Notes under the pieces: generated by a model | Seen by the model: the letters and a program-made list of their open reading frames with translations, nothing else | Told to the model about the DNA's origin: nothing | The model's database searches: none | From: an uncultured Eubacteriales bacterium | GTDB lineage: Bacteria; Bacillota; Clostridia; Christensenellales; CAG-138 | Direction: 5' to 3' | NCBI GenBank assembly: GCA_902768995.1 | Contig: CACXNN010000068.1 | Span: 1-8,607, forward strand | DNA: 8,607 bases | Made by a program: the position numbers and the translations under genes | Part shown: in pieces, positions 1-6,159 of the stretch | Numbering within the stretch: position 1 is the first letter of the stretch | Layout: each line of letters opens with the position of its first letter

Positions 1-78
1 GCCAAGGGCGTCATCCATAAGAATGCCGCCAACCACAAGAAGGCTCAGCTGGCCGGCAAGCGCGCGTCCGCCAATTAA
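1..78 (+). CDS. rpsT: 30S ribosomal protein S20, C-terminal fragment
   Basis: The frame is open from base 1 and ends at TAA (76-78), giving 25 residues that begin AKGVIHKNAANHKKAQLA. The 'KGVIHKNAA..KKAQL' stretch is the classic C-terminal signature of bacterial S20, a small basic protein that binds 16S rRNA in the body of the 30S subunit and helps early assembly. The start lies outside the window, so length and upstream control cannot be judged. A strong intrinsic terminator begins 22 bp after the stop, so this looks like the end of an rpsT transcription unit. Identity is secure despite the short fragment because the tail is highly characteristic. Confidence 0.93.
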   Translation, partial: AKGVIHKNAANHKKAQLAGKRASAN

Positions 79-100
79 CCCCAAACGTATAGATTCTGTG

Positions 101-134
101 CGGCCCCTTTCCTGTTGAAAGAGGGCCGTTTTTT
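101..134 (+). terminator. Intrinsic terminator after rpsT
   Basis: CGGCCC (101-106) pairs with GGGCCG (123-128), and the stem continues as CTTTC (107-111) with GAAAG (117-121), leaving one bulged A (122) and a CTGTT loop. Six T residues follow (129-134). This is a textbook rho-independent terminator for rpsT. The next gene's ribosome binding site starts only about seven bases after the T run, so any transcript reaching rqcH from rpsT must read through this hairpin. Confidence 0.92.
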
Positions 135-156
135 ATGGACAAGGGAGGCATGAACC

Positions 157-1845
157 ATGGCCATGGACGGTCTTTCCCTCCACGCCATGCTGTGGGAGGC
201 CCGGGGCCTTTTGGGCGCTCGGGTGGACAAGGTGCAGCAGCCGGACAAGGATACGCTGCTCCTCTCCTGCCACGGCAGCGACTGCGGACGGGTGAAGCTC
301 CTCGTCAACATCCATAACGAAAACGGGCGCATCGCCCTGACCCGGGACACGGCGGAGAACCCCGCCGCCGCCCCTGCCTTTTGCATGCTCCTGAGGAAGC
401 GGCTCATCGGCAGCCGGATCACGAAGATGGAACAGGCGGGCCTCGATCGGACCGTCCGCTTCTCCTTCTCCGGCCGGGACGAGCTGATGGACGAGAGCGT
501 CTGCTCCCTGGTGGTGGAGCTCATGGGCAAGCACGGCAACGCTTTTCTGCTGGACGAGAACGACGTGATATTGGACTGCCTCCGGCACATCGGCGTGGGG
601 GCCGAGGCCCTCAGGGTATGCCTGCCCAACGTGAAATACGAGGCCCTGCCGCCTCAGGAGAAGCGGGACCCCCTGGCCGCCTCCCTGGAGGAGCTGGGCG
701 CGGTGGATTCCCCCCGGGCCCTGATGAACGGGTATATGGGTGTCTCCCGGCAGATCGCCGCCCTTCTTTTGCCCGACGGCTTGGACAAGGAGCAGCGGGG
801 ACAGTATCTGTTCGACACCTTCCAGGCTTTGAAGGAAGGCCGGTTGGCCCCCCACCTGGTGCCGGGGATCGGCCCCGCCCCCTTCCAGCCCCTTTTCCGG
901 GAGGACGCCGTCCCCTTCCCCACCCTGTCGGCGTGCTACGACGCCTGGTACCGGGAGCGGGACGTGCGCATCCGCATGCTCCGGGAGACCGGGTCCCTCC
1001 GGGCCACCCTGGAGCACGCCCTGAAGCGGTGCGAGAACAAGATCAGCGCCTTCTCCAACGACCTTTTGAGCGAGGAGGAGGAAAACCGGCTCCGACTCAA
1101 CGGGGAGCTGCTGCTCTCCTTCCACGGGGAACGGCCCAAAGGCGCGGACACCGTGGCCGTGGAGAACTACTACGAGTACCCGCCCGTGAAGGTGACGGTG
1201 CGGCTGGACCCGTCCCTGTCCGTGCCGGAGAACGCCGCCCGATACTTCAAGCGGTATCAGAAGCTGAAGGCCGCCCGGGCCTACGCCGAGGGCGAGATGG
1301 GGAAGCTCCGAGAGGAGCAGCTCTACCTGCAGAGCCAGCTGCTGGCCCTCAATAACTGCGAAAACGGGGACGACGTAGCCGAGATACGGCAGGAGCTGAT
1401 CCGAGAGCGATACATTCGCCCCGCCGTCACCAAAGGCGCGGCGAAGGCCAAGGCGACGAAGTCCATGCCCCTGGTGTTCCTGTCCTCCACGGGGCTTGCC
1501 ATCTACGTGGGCAAGAACAATGAGCAGAACGATCGGCTCACCCGCAGCGCGCCTCCCGACGCCCTGTGGCTCCACGTGAAGGACGCCGCCGGGTCCCACG
1601 TGATCGTGGACAGTAAGGGCATGCCGGACAAGCAGACCCTGCTGGAGGCGGCCACGTTGGCGGTCCATTTCAGCAGCCAGCGGAACGGGGCCAGCGTGCC
1701 CGTGGACTACGTGCCCCGGCGGTACGTGAAGAAGCCCTCGGGGTCCAAGCCCGGGTTCGTCATCTTCACCAACCAGCGGACGGTGCTCATCACCCCCGAT
1801 CCGAATCTGATAGCGACCCTGAAGAAGGGGATCAAGGAGATATAG
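157..1845 (+). CDS. rqcH: RqcH / NFACT-family ribosome quality control protein (Rqc2 homologue)
   Basis: A 562-residue protein, close to the ~570 residues of Bacillus subtilis RqcH (YloA). In that family RqcH binds peptidyl-tRNA-obstructed 50S subunits and recruits Ala-tRNA to add C-terminal alanine tails that mark stalled chains for degradation. Visible landmarks are the N-terminal MAMDGLSLHAM (family form MSFDG..), FCMLLRK (75-81), and GLDR with Asp97-Arg98, matching the D97/R98 pair that B. subtilis RqcH needs for tRNA recruitment. The charged helices at about 265-325 and 359-410 fit the coiled-coil arms. A C-terminal NFACT-R domain (about 437-550) has VGKNNEQND (451-459), LWLHVKD (470-476) and a VPVDY..VKKP..KPGFV run. 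Older names include FbpA fibronectin-binding protein; the surface role is doubtful. ATG 157 is chosen because AAGGGAGG (141-148) sits 8 bp upstream. It is followed by rdgB after 5 bp. No promoter is obvious. Confidence 0.96.
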   Translation: MAMDGLSLHAMLWEARGLLGARVDKVQQPDKDTLLLSCHGSDCGRVKLLVNIHNENGRIALTRDTAENPAAAPAFCMLLRKRLIGSRITKMEQAGLDRTVRFSFSGRDELMDESVCSLVVELMGKHGNAFLLDENDVILDCLRHIGVGAEALRVCLPNVKYEALPPQEKRDPLAASLEELGAVDSPRALMNGYMGVSRQIAALLLPDGLDKEQRGQYLFDTFQALKEGRLAPHLVPGIGPAPFQPLFREDAVPFPTLSACYDAWYRERDVRIRMLRETGSLRATLEHALKRCENKISAFSNDLLSEEEENRLRLNGELLLSFHGERPKGADTVAVENYYEYPPVKVTVRLDPSLSVPENAARYFKRYQKLKAARAYAEGEMGKLREEQLYLQSQLLALNNCENGDDVAEIRQELIRERYIRPAVTKGAAKAKATKSMPLVFLSSTGLAIYVGKNNEQNDRLTRSAPPDALWLHVKDAAGSHVIVDSKGMPDKQTLLEAATLAVHFSSQRNGASVPVDYVPRRYVKKPSGSKPGFVIFTNQRTVLITPDPNLIATLKKGIKEI

Positions 1846-1850
1846 AAAAT

Positions 1851-2453
1851 ATGAAGCTTTTGATCGCATCCAACAACGCCCACAAGGTCCGGGAGATCGA
1901 GGAGATCCTCTCCGGCTACTTCGACGAGATGGTGACCATGAAGGAGGCTGGCCTCGACATCGACGTGGTGGAGGACGGCAAGACCTTCCGGGACAACGCC
2001 GTGAAAAAGGCCACGGAGATCCTGGAAAAAAGCGGCTACGACGCCACGCTGGCGGACGATACAGGCCTGTGCGTGGACGCCCTTCACGGGGCGCCGGGGG
2101 TCTACTCCGCCCGCTACGCCGGGGAAGCCCACGACACTGCCGCCAACAACGCCCTGCTCATGGAGCACATGAAGGACGTGCCCGACGAGCAGCGGACCTG
2201 CCGGTTCGTCACCTGCATCGCCCTCGCCCGCAGGGGCCGGCCCGTGCTGGTTGTGGAAGGCAAGGCCGAGGGCATGCTCCTTCGGGCTCCCGCCGGGGAG
2301 AACGGCTTCGGGTACGATCCCTACTTCTTCTATCCCCCCCTCCATAAGTCCTTCGCGGAGCTCACGGCTCAGGAGAAGAACAGCGTCAGCCACCGCCGGG
2401 CGGCCCTGGACGCCCTCAGGAAGGCCTTGGACGCGGAGAACACCGCCCGATGA
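1851..2453 (+). CDS. rdgB: XTP/dITP pyrophosphatase (non-canonical purine NTPase, HAM1/RdgB family)
   Basis: A 200-residue protein of normal family length. HAM1/RdgB enzymes hydrolyse XTP, dITP and ITP to monophosphates plus pyrophosphate, keeping deaminated purines out of DNA and RNA in the cytoplasm. Motifs seen in order are SNNAHK (7-12, triphosphate grip), EDGKTFRDNA (41-50), ADDTGL (68-73) with the metal/catalytic aspartates 69-70, the APGVYSARYAG segment, FGYDPYF (153-159), and NSVSHRRAA (177-185) with the base-recognition SHR. Nothing essential is missing. It starts 5 bp after rqcH stops; AAGGAG (1834-1839), inside the end of rqcH, is the likely ribosome binding site, 11 bp from ATG. 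Its last four bases, ATGA, are shared with the start of the phosphoesterase gene, so the three genes appear to be one translationally coupled unit. rdgB next to a YfcE-like phosphoesterase is, from memory, a frequent clostridial pairing. Confidence 0.96.
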   Translation: MKLLIASNNAHKVREIEEILSGYFDEMVTMKEAGLDIDVVEDGKTFRDNAVKKATEILEKSGYDATLADDTGLCVDALHGAPGVYSARYAGEAHDTAANNALLMEHMKDVPDEQRTCRFVTCIALARRGRPVLVVEGKAEGMLLRAPAGENGFGYDPYFFYPPLHKSFAELTAQEKNSVSHRRAALDALRKALDAENTAR

Positions 2454-2935
2454 GGATCGGCGTCTTCTCCGACAGCCACGGGGACATCTCCTTCGCCCGG
2501 CGCTTCTTCGACCGGATGGCGCCTCTGGACTGCATCTTCCACCTGGGGGACTACGCCAGCGACGGGGAAAAGCTCTCCAAGCTCTTCGGCTGCCCCCTGT
2601 ACGCCGTGCGGGGGAACTGCGACTACCGGTCCGGGGAGCCCCTGGAGCGGCAGGTGGACCTGGGCGGGAAGCGGTTTTTGCTGCTCCACGGCCACCAGTA
2701 TTATTCTTACAGCAGCCTCCTCTATCGGGGCGAGGAGGTCCACGCGGACATGGTCCTCTACGGTCACACCCACATGCCCGACCTCTCCGCCGACGGACCA
2801 CGGCTGATCCTGAACCCGGGCTCCCTGTCACGGCCCCGGGGCGGGTCCGTGGAGAGCTGCGCCCTGGTGCTCCTCGAGGGGAAGGATATGACCGTCCGCT
2901 TCGTCAACGCTGACAACGAGCCCCTGACCAGGTAA
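2450..2935 (+). CDS. YfcE/MJ0936-type calcineurin-like metallophosphoesterase
   Basis: A 161-residue single-domain metallophosphoesterase. All the family metal ligands can be placed: D8 and H10 in FSDSHGD, D34 in HLGDYASD, N56 in RGNCDY, H80 in LLHGHQY, and H106 and H108 in YGHTHMP, followed by the usual LNPGSLSRPRG segment (family form NPGS). The family uses a two-metal centre to cleave phosphodiesters; E. coli YfcE acts on artificial phosphodiester substrates, and the true substrate is generally unknown. No signal peptide or membrane segment is seen, so it should be cytoplasmic. Translation starts at the ATGA overlap with rdgB. The linkage suggests a nucleotide-related role but does not prove one. 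I leave the gene symbol empty because orthology to yfcE is not certain. It is the last gene before a 108-bp gap, in which no clear terminator is visible. Confidence 0.92.
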   Translation: MRIGVFSDSHGDISFARRFFDRMAPLDCIFHLGDYASDGEKLSKLFGCPLYAVRGNCDYRSGEPLERQVDLGGKRFLLLHGHQYYSYSSLLYRGEEVHADMVLYGHTHMPDLSADGPRLILNPGSLSRPRGGSVESCALVLLEGKDMTVRFVNADNEPLTR

Positions 2936-2979
2936 TAAAATGTTCATCTTTCCGGCACAAAAGTTTGTCATCTCTGCCA

Positions 2980-3009
2980 TTGACAGGTGCATGGTCGGGG
3001 GGGTAAACT
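2980..3009 (+). promoter_or_regulatory. Predicted sigma-70/SigA promoter for the tandem carboxypeptidase genes
   Basis: A perfect -35 box TTGACA (2980-2985) is followed by an 18-bp spacer and TAAACT (3004-3009), which matches TATAAT at four of six positions. The spacer ends in seven consecutive G (2997-3003). Transcription would begin near 3015-3017, leaving a leader of roughly 28 bases before the ATG at 3044. The surrounding 108 bp (2936-3043) is visibly more A+T-rich than the genes on either side and contains no other gene. A 5-bp inverted repeat, TGTCA (2966-2970) and TGACA (2981-2985), overlaps the -35 box and might be an operator, although such short arms could be chance. Confidence 0.65.
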
Positions 3010-3030
3010 TATGCCATGCTTTTTACCGAT

Positions 3031-3036
3031 GAGGTG
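3031..3036 (+). promoter_or_regulatory. Ribosome binding site that sets the first carboxypeptidase start
   Basis: GAGGTG lies 7 bp before ATG 3044. This site favours 3044 over the longer in-frame ATG at 2987, which would put 19 non-hydrophobic residues (including three methionines) ahead of the signal peptide. It would also place the start codon inside the predicted promoter spacer, upstream of the transcription start. Confidence 0.8.
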
Positions 3037-3043
3037 TATATAT

Positions 3044-4645
3044 ATGCGTAAAAATGTCGTCGCCTTCCTGTTGGTCATCGCCTTTATCCTGGTGCTCCTG
3101 CCCACCCCCAGCGCCCGGGCGGACGGTTTTGACGTGAGCTCGCTGCACGAGCGCTACGCCATCTTGGTCAACGCCGACGATCCCACCACCGCCCTCTACG
3201 GCATCGAGAAGAACGCCGACGCCAAGTGCTCCACGGGCAGTACCATCAAGATTTTGACCTGCATGCTGGCCATCGAATCGGACCGGCTGGACGAGGTGGC
3301 CACCGTCTCCGACAACGCGGTCAATTTCAATAAGAAATACAACTCCCTCATGGGCATCGAAGCCGGCGAGAAATGGACCGTCAAGGACCTGCTGTACGGC
3401 CTCATGCTCCCCAGCGGCAACGACGCCGCCATCGCCATCGCCGAGCAGCTGGCCGGGTCCACCAAGGCCTTCGCCGCCAAGATGAACGAGAAGGCCGCGG
3501 AGCTGGGCATGGCCAGCTCCCACTTCACCACCGTCCACGGCAAGGACGACGGCAAAGCGGACAACCCCAAGAACTATTCCACCGCCCGGGACATGGCCCT
3601 TCTCACGGCCTGGGCCCTGCAGAACGAGACCTTCCGGCAGATCGTGAGCACCACCACCTACACCTGCTCCGACACCAGCGGCCAGCACACCATCACCCTG
3701 CAGAACACCAACCGGCTGTTGATCGACGCGGAGTCCGACGGCACCTATACCCCCATCAGCTGCCTCTATCCCGACGCCATCGGCGTGAAGACCGGCGACA
3801 CCAACTCGGCGGGCAAGTGCTTCGTGGCCGCCGCCTCCCGGGGCGGGGTCACCCTGATCGCCGTGCTCCTGGGCGGCACGTTGGACGACGCCGACTATCT
3901 GGCCCGGTCCGCCAACATGAACGCCAAGACCAAGGACCCCTACAACGCCCAGCGGTTCCAGGACGCCATCGCCCTGTTCGACTACGGCTTCAAGCAGATG
4001 TCTCAACTGCTGACGGTCCAGGACCTGGTGGACATGGGCATGCCGGTGTCCTTCCCCGTCCAGGTCCAGAACGCGGCCAAGAACGACCCGGAGGGTGGGC
4101 TCTTGACCGTGTCCCCCAAGCTGGACTACACCCAGCAGATCCAGCTCATGAAGCCCTTCATGGACAAGCTCACCGAGAACATCACCACCATGGCCGAGAC
4201 CAAGATCGGCACCCTGGTGGCCCCCATCAACGAGGGGGACGTGGTGGGCACCGTGGAGTATAAGGTGGGCGATTCCAAACTCTTCACCTCCAATCTCTAC
4301 GCCAACCGGAGCGTGAAGGAGGGCATTTTAAGCAGCGAGCCGGTCAGCACCGCCCAGGTCGGCACAGACCAGCAGCCCCAGGTGTCCGCCGGGGCGCAGC
4401 TTCTCGGCGCCGCCTCCACCCTCACCGGGGAGCCCGTGAAGGAGAGCAATACGAAGAAGATCATCCTGATCGTCCTCATCGTCCTGCTGGCGCTGGCAGC
4501 CATCGCCTTCGTGGTCTTTTTGATCGTCGCCCGCATCCGCCGGGAGCGCCGCCGCAAGGCCCGGGCCGCCGCCCGCCGCAAGAAGAAGATGCAGCAGGAG
4601 CGCATCGCCCGGCAGCGGGCTGCCGAGCTGGATCGAGATAGATGA
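3044..4645 (+). CDS. Serine-type D-Ala-D-Ala carboxypeptidase (peptidase S11, DacF/DacB-like), copy 1, with basic cytoplasmic tail
   Basis: A 533-residue low-molecular-weight penicillin-binding protein. S11 enzymes act outside the membrane, removing the terminal D-Ala from peptidoglycan pentapeptides and so limiting cross-linking. An N-terminal hydrophobic signal peptide ends at SARA/D (predicted cleavage 26/27). The three active-site motifs are all present: S66-T-I-K69, S124-G-N126 and K249-T-G251. The segment after the SGN motif reads TTVHGKDDGKADNPKNYSTARD, where most relatives have a shorter TNxxGLxDxxHxSTARD form, so this loop is longer and altered. After the catalytic domain there is a beta-rich stalk-like region (about 300-430). 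A membrane helix (about 473-496) and a ~37-residue, highly Arg/Lys-rich cytoplasmic tail follow, in place of the amphipathic anchor of E. coli PBP5. The start is chosen from GAGGTG at 3031 and the signal peptide. Its stop overlaps the next gene by ATGA, so the two paralogues should be co-expressed. Sporulation versus vegetative role cannot be decided here. Confidence 0.93.
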   Translation: MRKNVVAFLLVIAFILVLLPTPSARADGFDVSSLHERYAILVNADDPTTALYGIEKNADAKCSTGSTIKILTCMLAIESDRLDEVATVSDNAVNFNKKYNSLMGIEAGEKWTVKDLLYGLMLPSGNDAAIAIAEQLAGSTKAFAAKMNEKAAELGMASSHFTTVHGKDDGKADNPKNYSTARDMALLTAWALQNETFRQIVSTTTYTCSDTSGQHTITLQNTNRLLIDAESDGTYTPISCLYPDAIGVKTGDTNSAGKCFVAAASRGGVTLIAVLLGGTLDDADYLARSANMNAKTKDPYNAQRFQDAIALFDYGFKQMSQLLTVQDLVDMGMPVSFPVQVQNAAKNDPEGGLLTVSPKLDYTQQIQLMKPFMDKLTENITTMAETKIGTLVAPINEGDVVGTVEYKVGDSKLFTSNLYANRSVKEGILSSEPVSTAQVGTDQQPQVSAGAQLLGAASTLTGEPVKESNTKKIILIVLIVLLALAAIAFVVFLIVARIRRERRRKARAAARRKKKMQQERIARQRAAELDRDR

Positions 4646-6099
4646 TGCGCGCCCCCAAGAGCAAGTTTTCACGCCGTCTCGCGGCCCTTCTCGCCGCGGT
4701 GACGGCGTTTGTCGTTTTGCTGCCCACAAGTTTCGCCATGGACAAGCCGGATCTATCGAAGTTCCCCGAAAGCAACGTGATCCTGGCCTACGGGGACGAC
4801 CCCACCACCAGCCTGAACGGCCTCGAAAAGAACGCGGACGAGAAGGCCTACCCCGCCAGCATCACCAAGGTGCTCACCGCCCTGGTGGCCCTGGAGCAGG
4901 GCAACATGGAGGATCTCGTCACCATCTCCGCCCACGCCGTGAAGCTATCCAGCGCCAACGCCAAGATCGGCGTGAAGGAGGGCGAGGTGTATCGGCTGCT
5001 GGACCTGATGTACGGCATGCTCCTCCCCTCGGGCTGTGACGCTGCTAAGGCCGTGGCGGAGCAGGTGGGTGGCTCGGAAAGCGGCTTCGCGGAGCTGATG
5101 AACGAGAAAGCCCAGGAGCTGGGCATGACCCACAGCCATTTCACCAACGCCTCGGGCCTCCACGACGACGACATGTACACCACGGCCCGGGATCTCGCCA
5201 TTCTGGGGGCGGCGGCGGCGCAGAACGACACCCTCTGCGAGATGCTGACCACCAAGGAGTATACCATCACCGAAAGGACCAAGGGCCGCACCATCTCCGT
5301 CCGGAACATCGATAGGCTGGTGAACGAGCCCAAGCCCGGGGACTACGAGAAGGTCTCCGCCCTCTACCCCTGGTGCATCGGTGGCAAGACCGGCAGCACC
5401 AACGCCGCGGGCCGCACCTACATGGCCATGGCCAGGTATAGCGGCGTGACCCTGGTCTGCGTGCTCCTGGGGGACAAGGTCTCCACCTCTGGCACCAAGA
5501 ACAGCAAGTATGACAAGATCATCGCCAACCGATTCCTGGAGGCCAAGAACCTCTTCGAATACGGTTACAGCTACCTCTTTCCCCTGGTGAACGTGCGCAC
5601 CCTGAAAGCCGAGGGCCTGCCTGTGGAGTTCTCCCACCCGGTCCAGAAGGGTCAGGAGACCGTGCCCCTGCCCACGGTGGTGGAGGATATCGACGCGGTG
5701 GTGTCCATGTACTTGCCCGCCCGGCTGGCCCTCCAGTCCGGCAGCGGCGAGATACGGGTCCAGGTGGAGCAGCCGGAGGCCTCTGTGCCCGTTCACGCCA
5801 AGGACCCGGCGGGCCAAGTGTCCTACTACTACGAGGATCGGCTCCTGTTCACCCTGCCCCTCGTCTTCCAATACGGCCTGGAGCCGGACCCCACGGCGAC
5901 CCCGGCTCCCATGCTGACGGTGGAAACCCGGCCCCTCCCCTCCCCCGGCGCCACCGCCGCCCCGGTGCAGGAGATCCCCTCCTCCCCGGAGGACGCTGAA
6001 ACCGACGGCCCCACGAACCTTCTCTGGTTCGTCCTCCCGCCCCTGGTCCTGATCGGTGGCCTGTTCCTGTTCTTCCTCCTTCGGCGGAAAAAGAGATAG
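4642..6099 (+). CDS. Serine-type D-Ala-D-Ala carboxypeptidase (peptidase S11), copy 2, with SGC motif
   Basis: A 485-residue paralogue of the preceding gene; both carry a near-identical N-terminal block (GDDPTTSLNGLEKNADEKAY here, NADDPTTALYGIEKNADAKC there). A basic start (MMRAPKSKFSRR) and hydrophobic run form a signal peptide, probably cleaved after SFA (about 32). Active-site motifs are S73-I-T-K76, S130-G-C132 and K249-T-G251. The second motif is SGC, not the usual SGN; as I recall, the Streptomyces K15 D,D-transpeptidase also has SGC, so activity is still plausible. The typical TNASGLHDDD segment (168-177) is intact. The catalytic part is followed by a beta-rich domain, a Pro/Thr/Ala-rich linker (about 415-455), a C-terminal membrane helix (about 461-480) and a short RRKKR end. 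Translation starts within the stop of copy 1 (ATGA), with a second ATG directly after (4645). A shared hairpin terminator follows 17 bp after the stop. Confidence 0.93.
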   Translation: MMRAPKSKFSRRLAALLAAVTAFVVLLPTSFAMDKPDLSKFPESNVILAYGDDPTTSLNGLEKNADEKAYPASITKVLTALVALEQGNMEDLVTISAHAVKLSSANAKIGVKEGEVYRLLDLMYGMLLPSGCDAAKAVAEQVGGSESGFAELMNEKAQELGMTHSHFTNASGLHDDDMYTTARDLAILGAAAAQNDTLCEMLTTKEYTITERTKGRTISVRNIDRLVNEPKPGDYEKVSALYPWCIGGKTGSTNAAGRTYMAMARYSGVTLVCVLLGDKVSTSGTKNSKYDKIIANRFLEAKNLFEYGYSYLFPLVNVRTLKAEGLPVEFSHPVQKGQETVPLPTVVEDIDAVVSMYLPARLALQSGSGEIRVQVEQPEASVPVHAKDPAGQVSYYYEDRLLFTLPLVFQYGLEPDPTATPAPMLTVETRPLPSPGATAAPVQEIPSSPEDAETDGPTNLLWFVLPPLVLIGGLFLFFLLRRKKR

Positions 6100-6110
6100 T
6101 TTTATGCAAC

Positions 6111-6150
6111 AGAAAAGAGACCGGGAAAACGCCCGGTCTCCTTTGGTTTT
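6111..6150. terminator. Bidirectional intrinsic terminator between convergent operons
   Basis: GAGACCGGG (6117-6125) pairs perfectly with CCCGGTCTC (6132-6140) around a six-base loop. Read on the minus strand, the stem is followed by TTTTCT (complement of 6111-6116), a good terminator for serA, which stops at 6160. Read on the plus strand it is followed by CTTTGGTTTT (6141-6150), a weaker but usable tail for the carboxypeptidase pair ending at 6099. Sharing one hairpin is typical of closely convergent genes. Confidence 0.87.
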
Positions 6151-6159
6151 GGCTTTTGC

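Noticed and set aside
82..100. TATAGA (88-93) as a -10 box for rqcH
   Set aside because: No -35-like hexamer lies at 16-19 bp upstream, and a transcript from here would run straight into the 101-134 terminator.
133..1869. 578-codon open frame on the minus strand opposite rqcH
   Set aside because: It is a shadow of G+C-rich codon use; its translation is a Gly/Val/His/Gln-rich string with no family features, while the plus strand encodes a clear RqcH.
2987..3043. Longer start (ATG 2987) for carboxypeptidase copy 1
   Set aside because: It would begin inside the predicted promoter and add a non-hydrophobic leader before the signal peptide; ATG 3044 has a properly spaced GAGGTG.
1707..4006. Other long minus-strand frames (1707-2831 and 3023-4006)
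   Set aside because: Both are antisense to clear genes, have no ribosome binding site that I could support, and have biased, motif-free translations.
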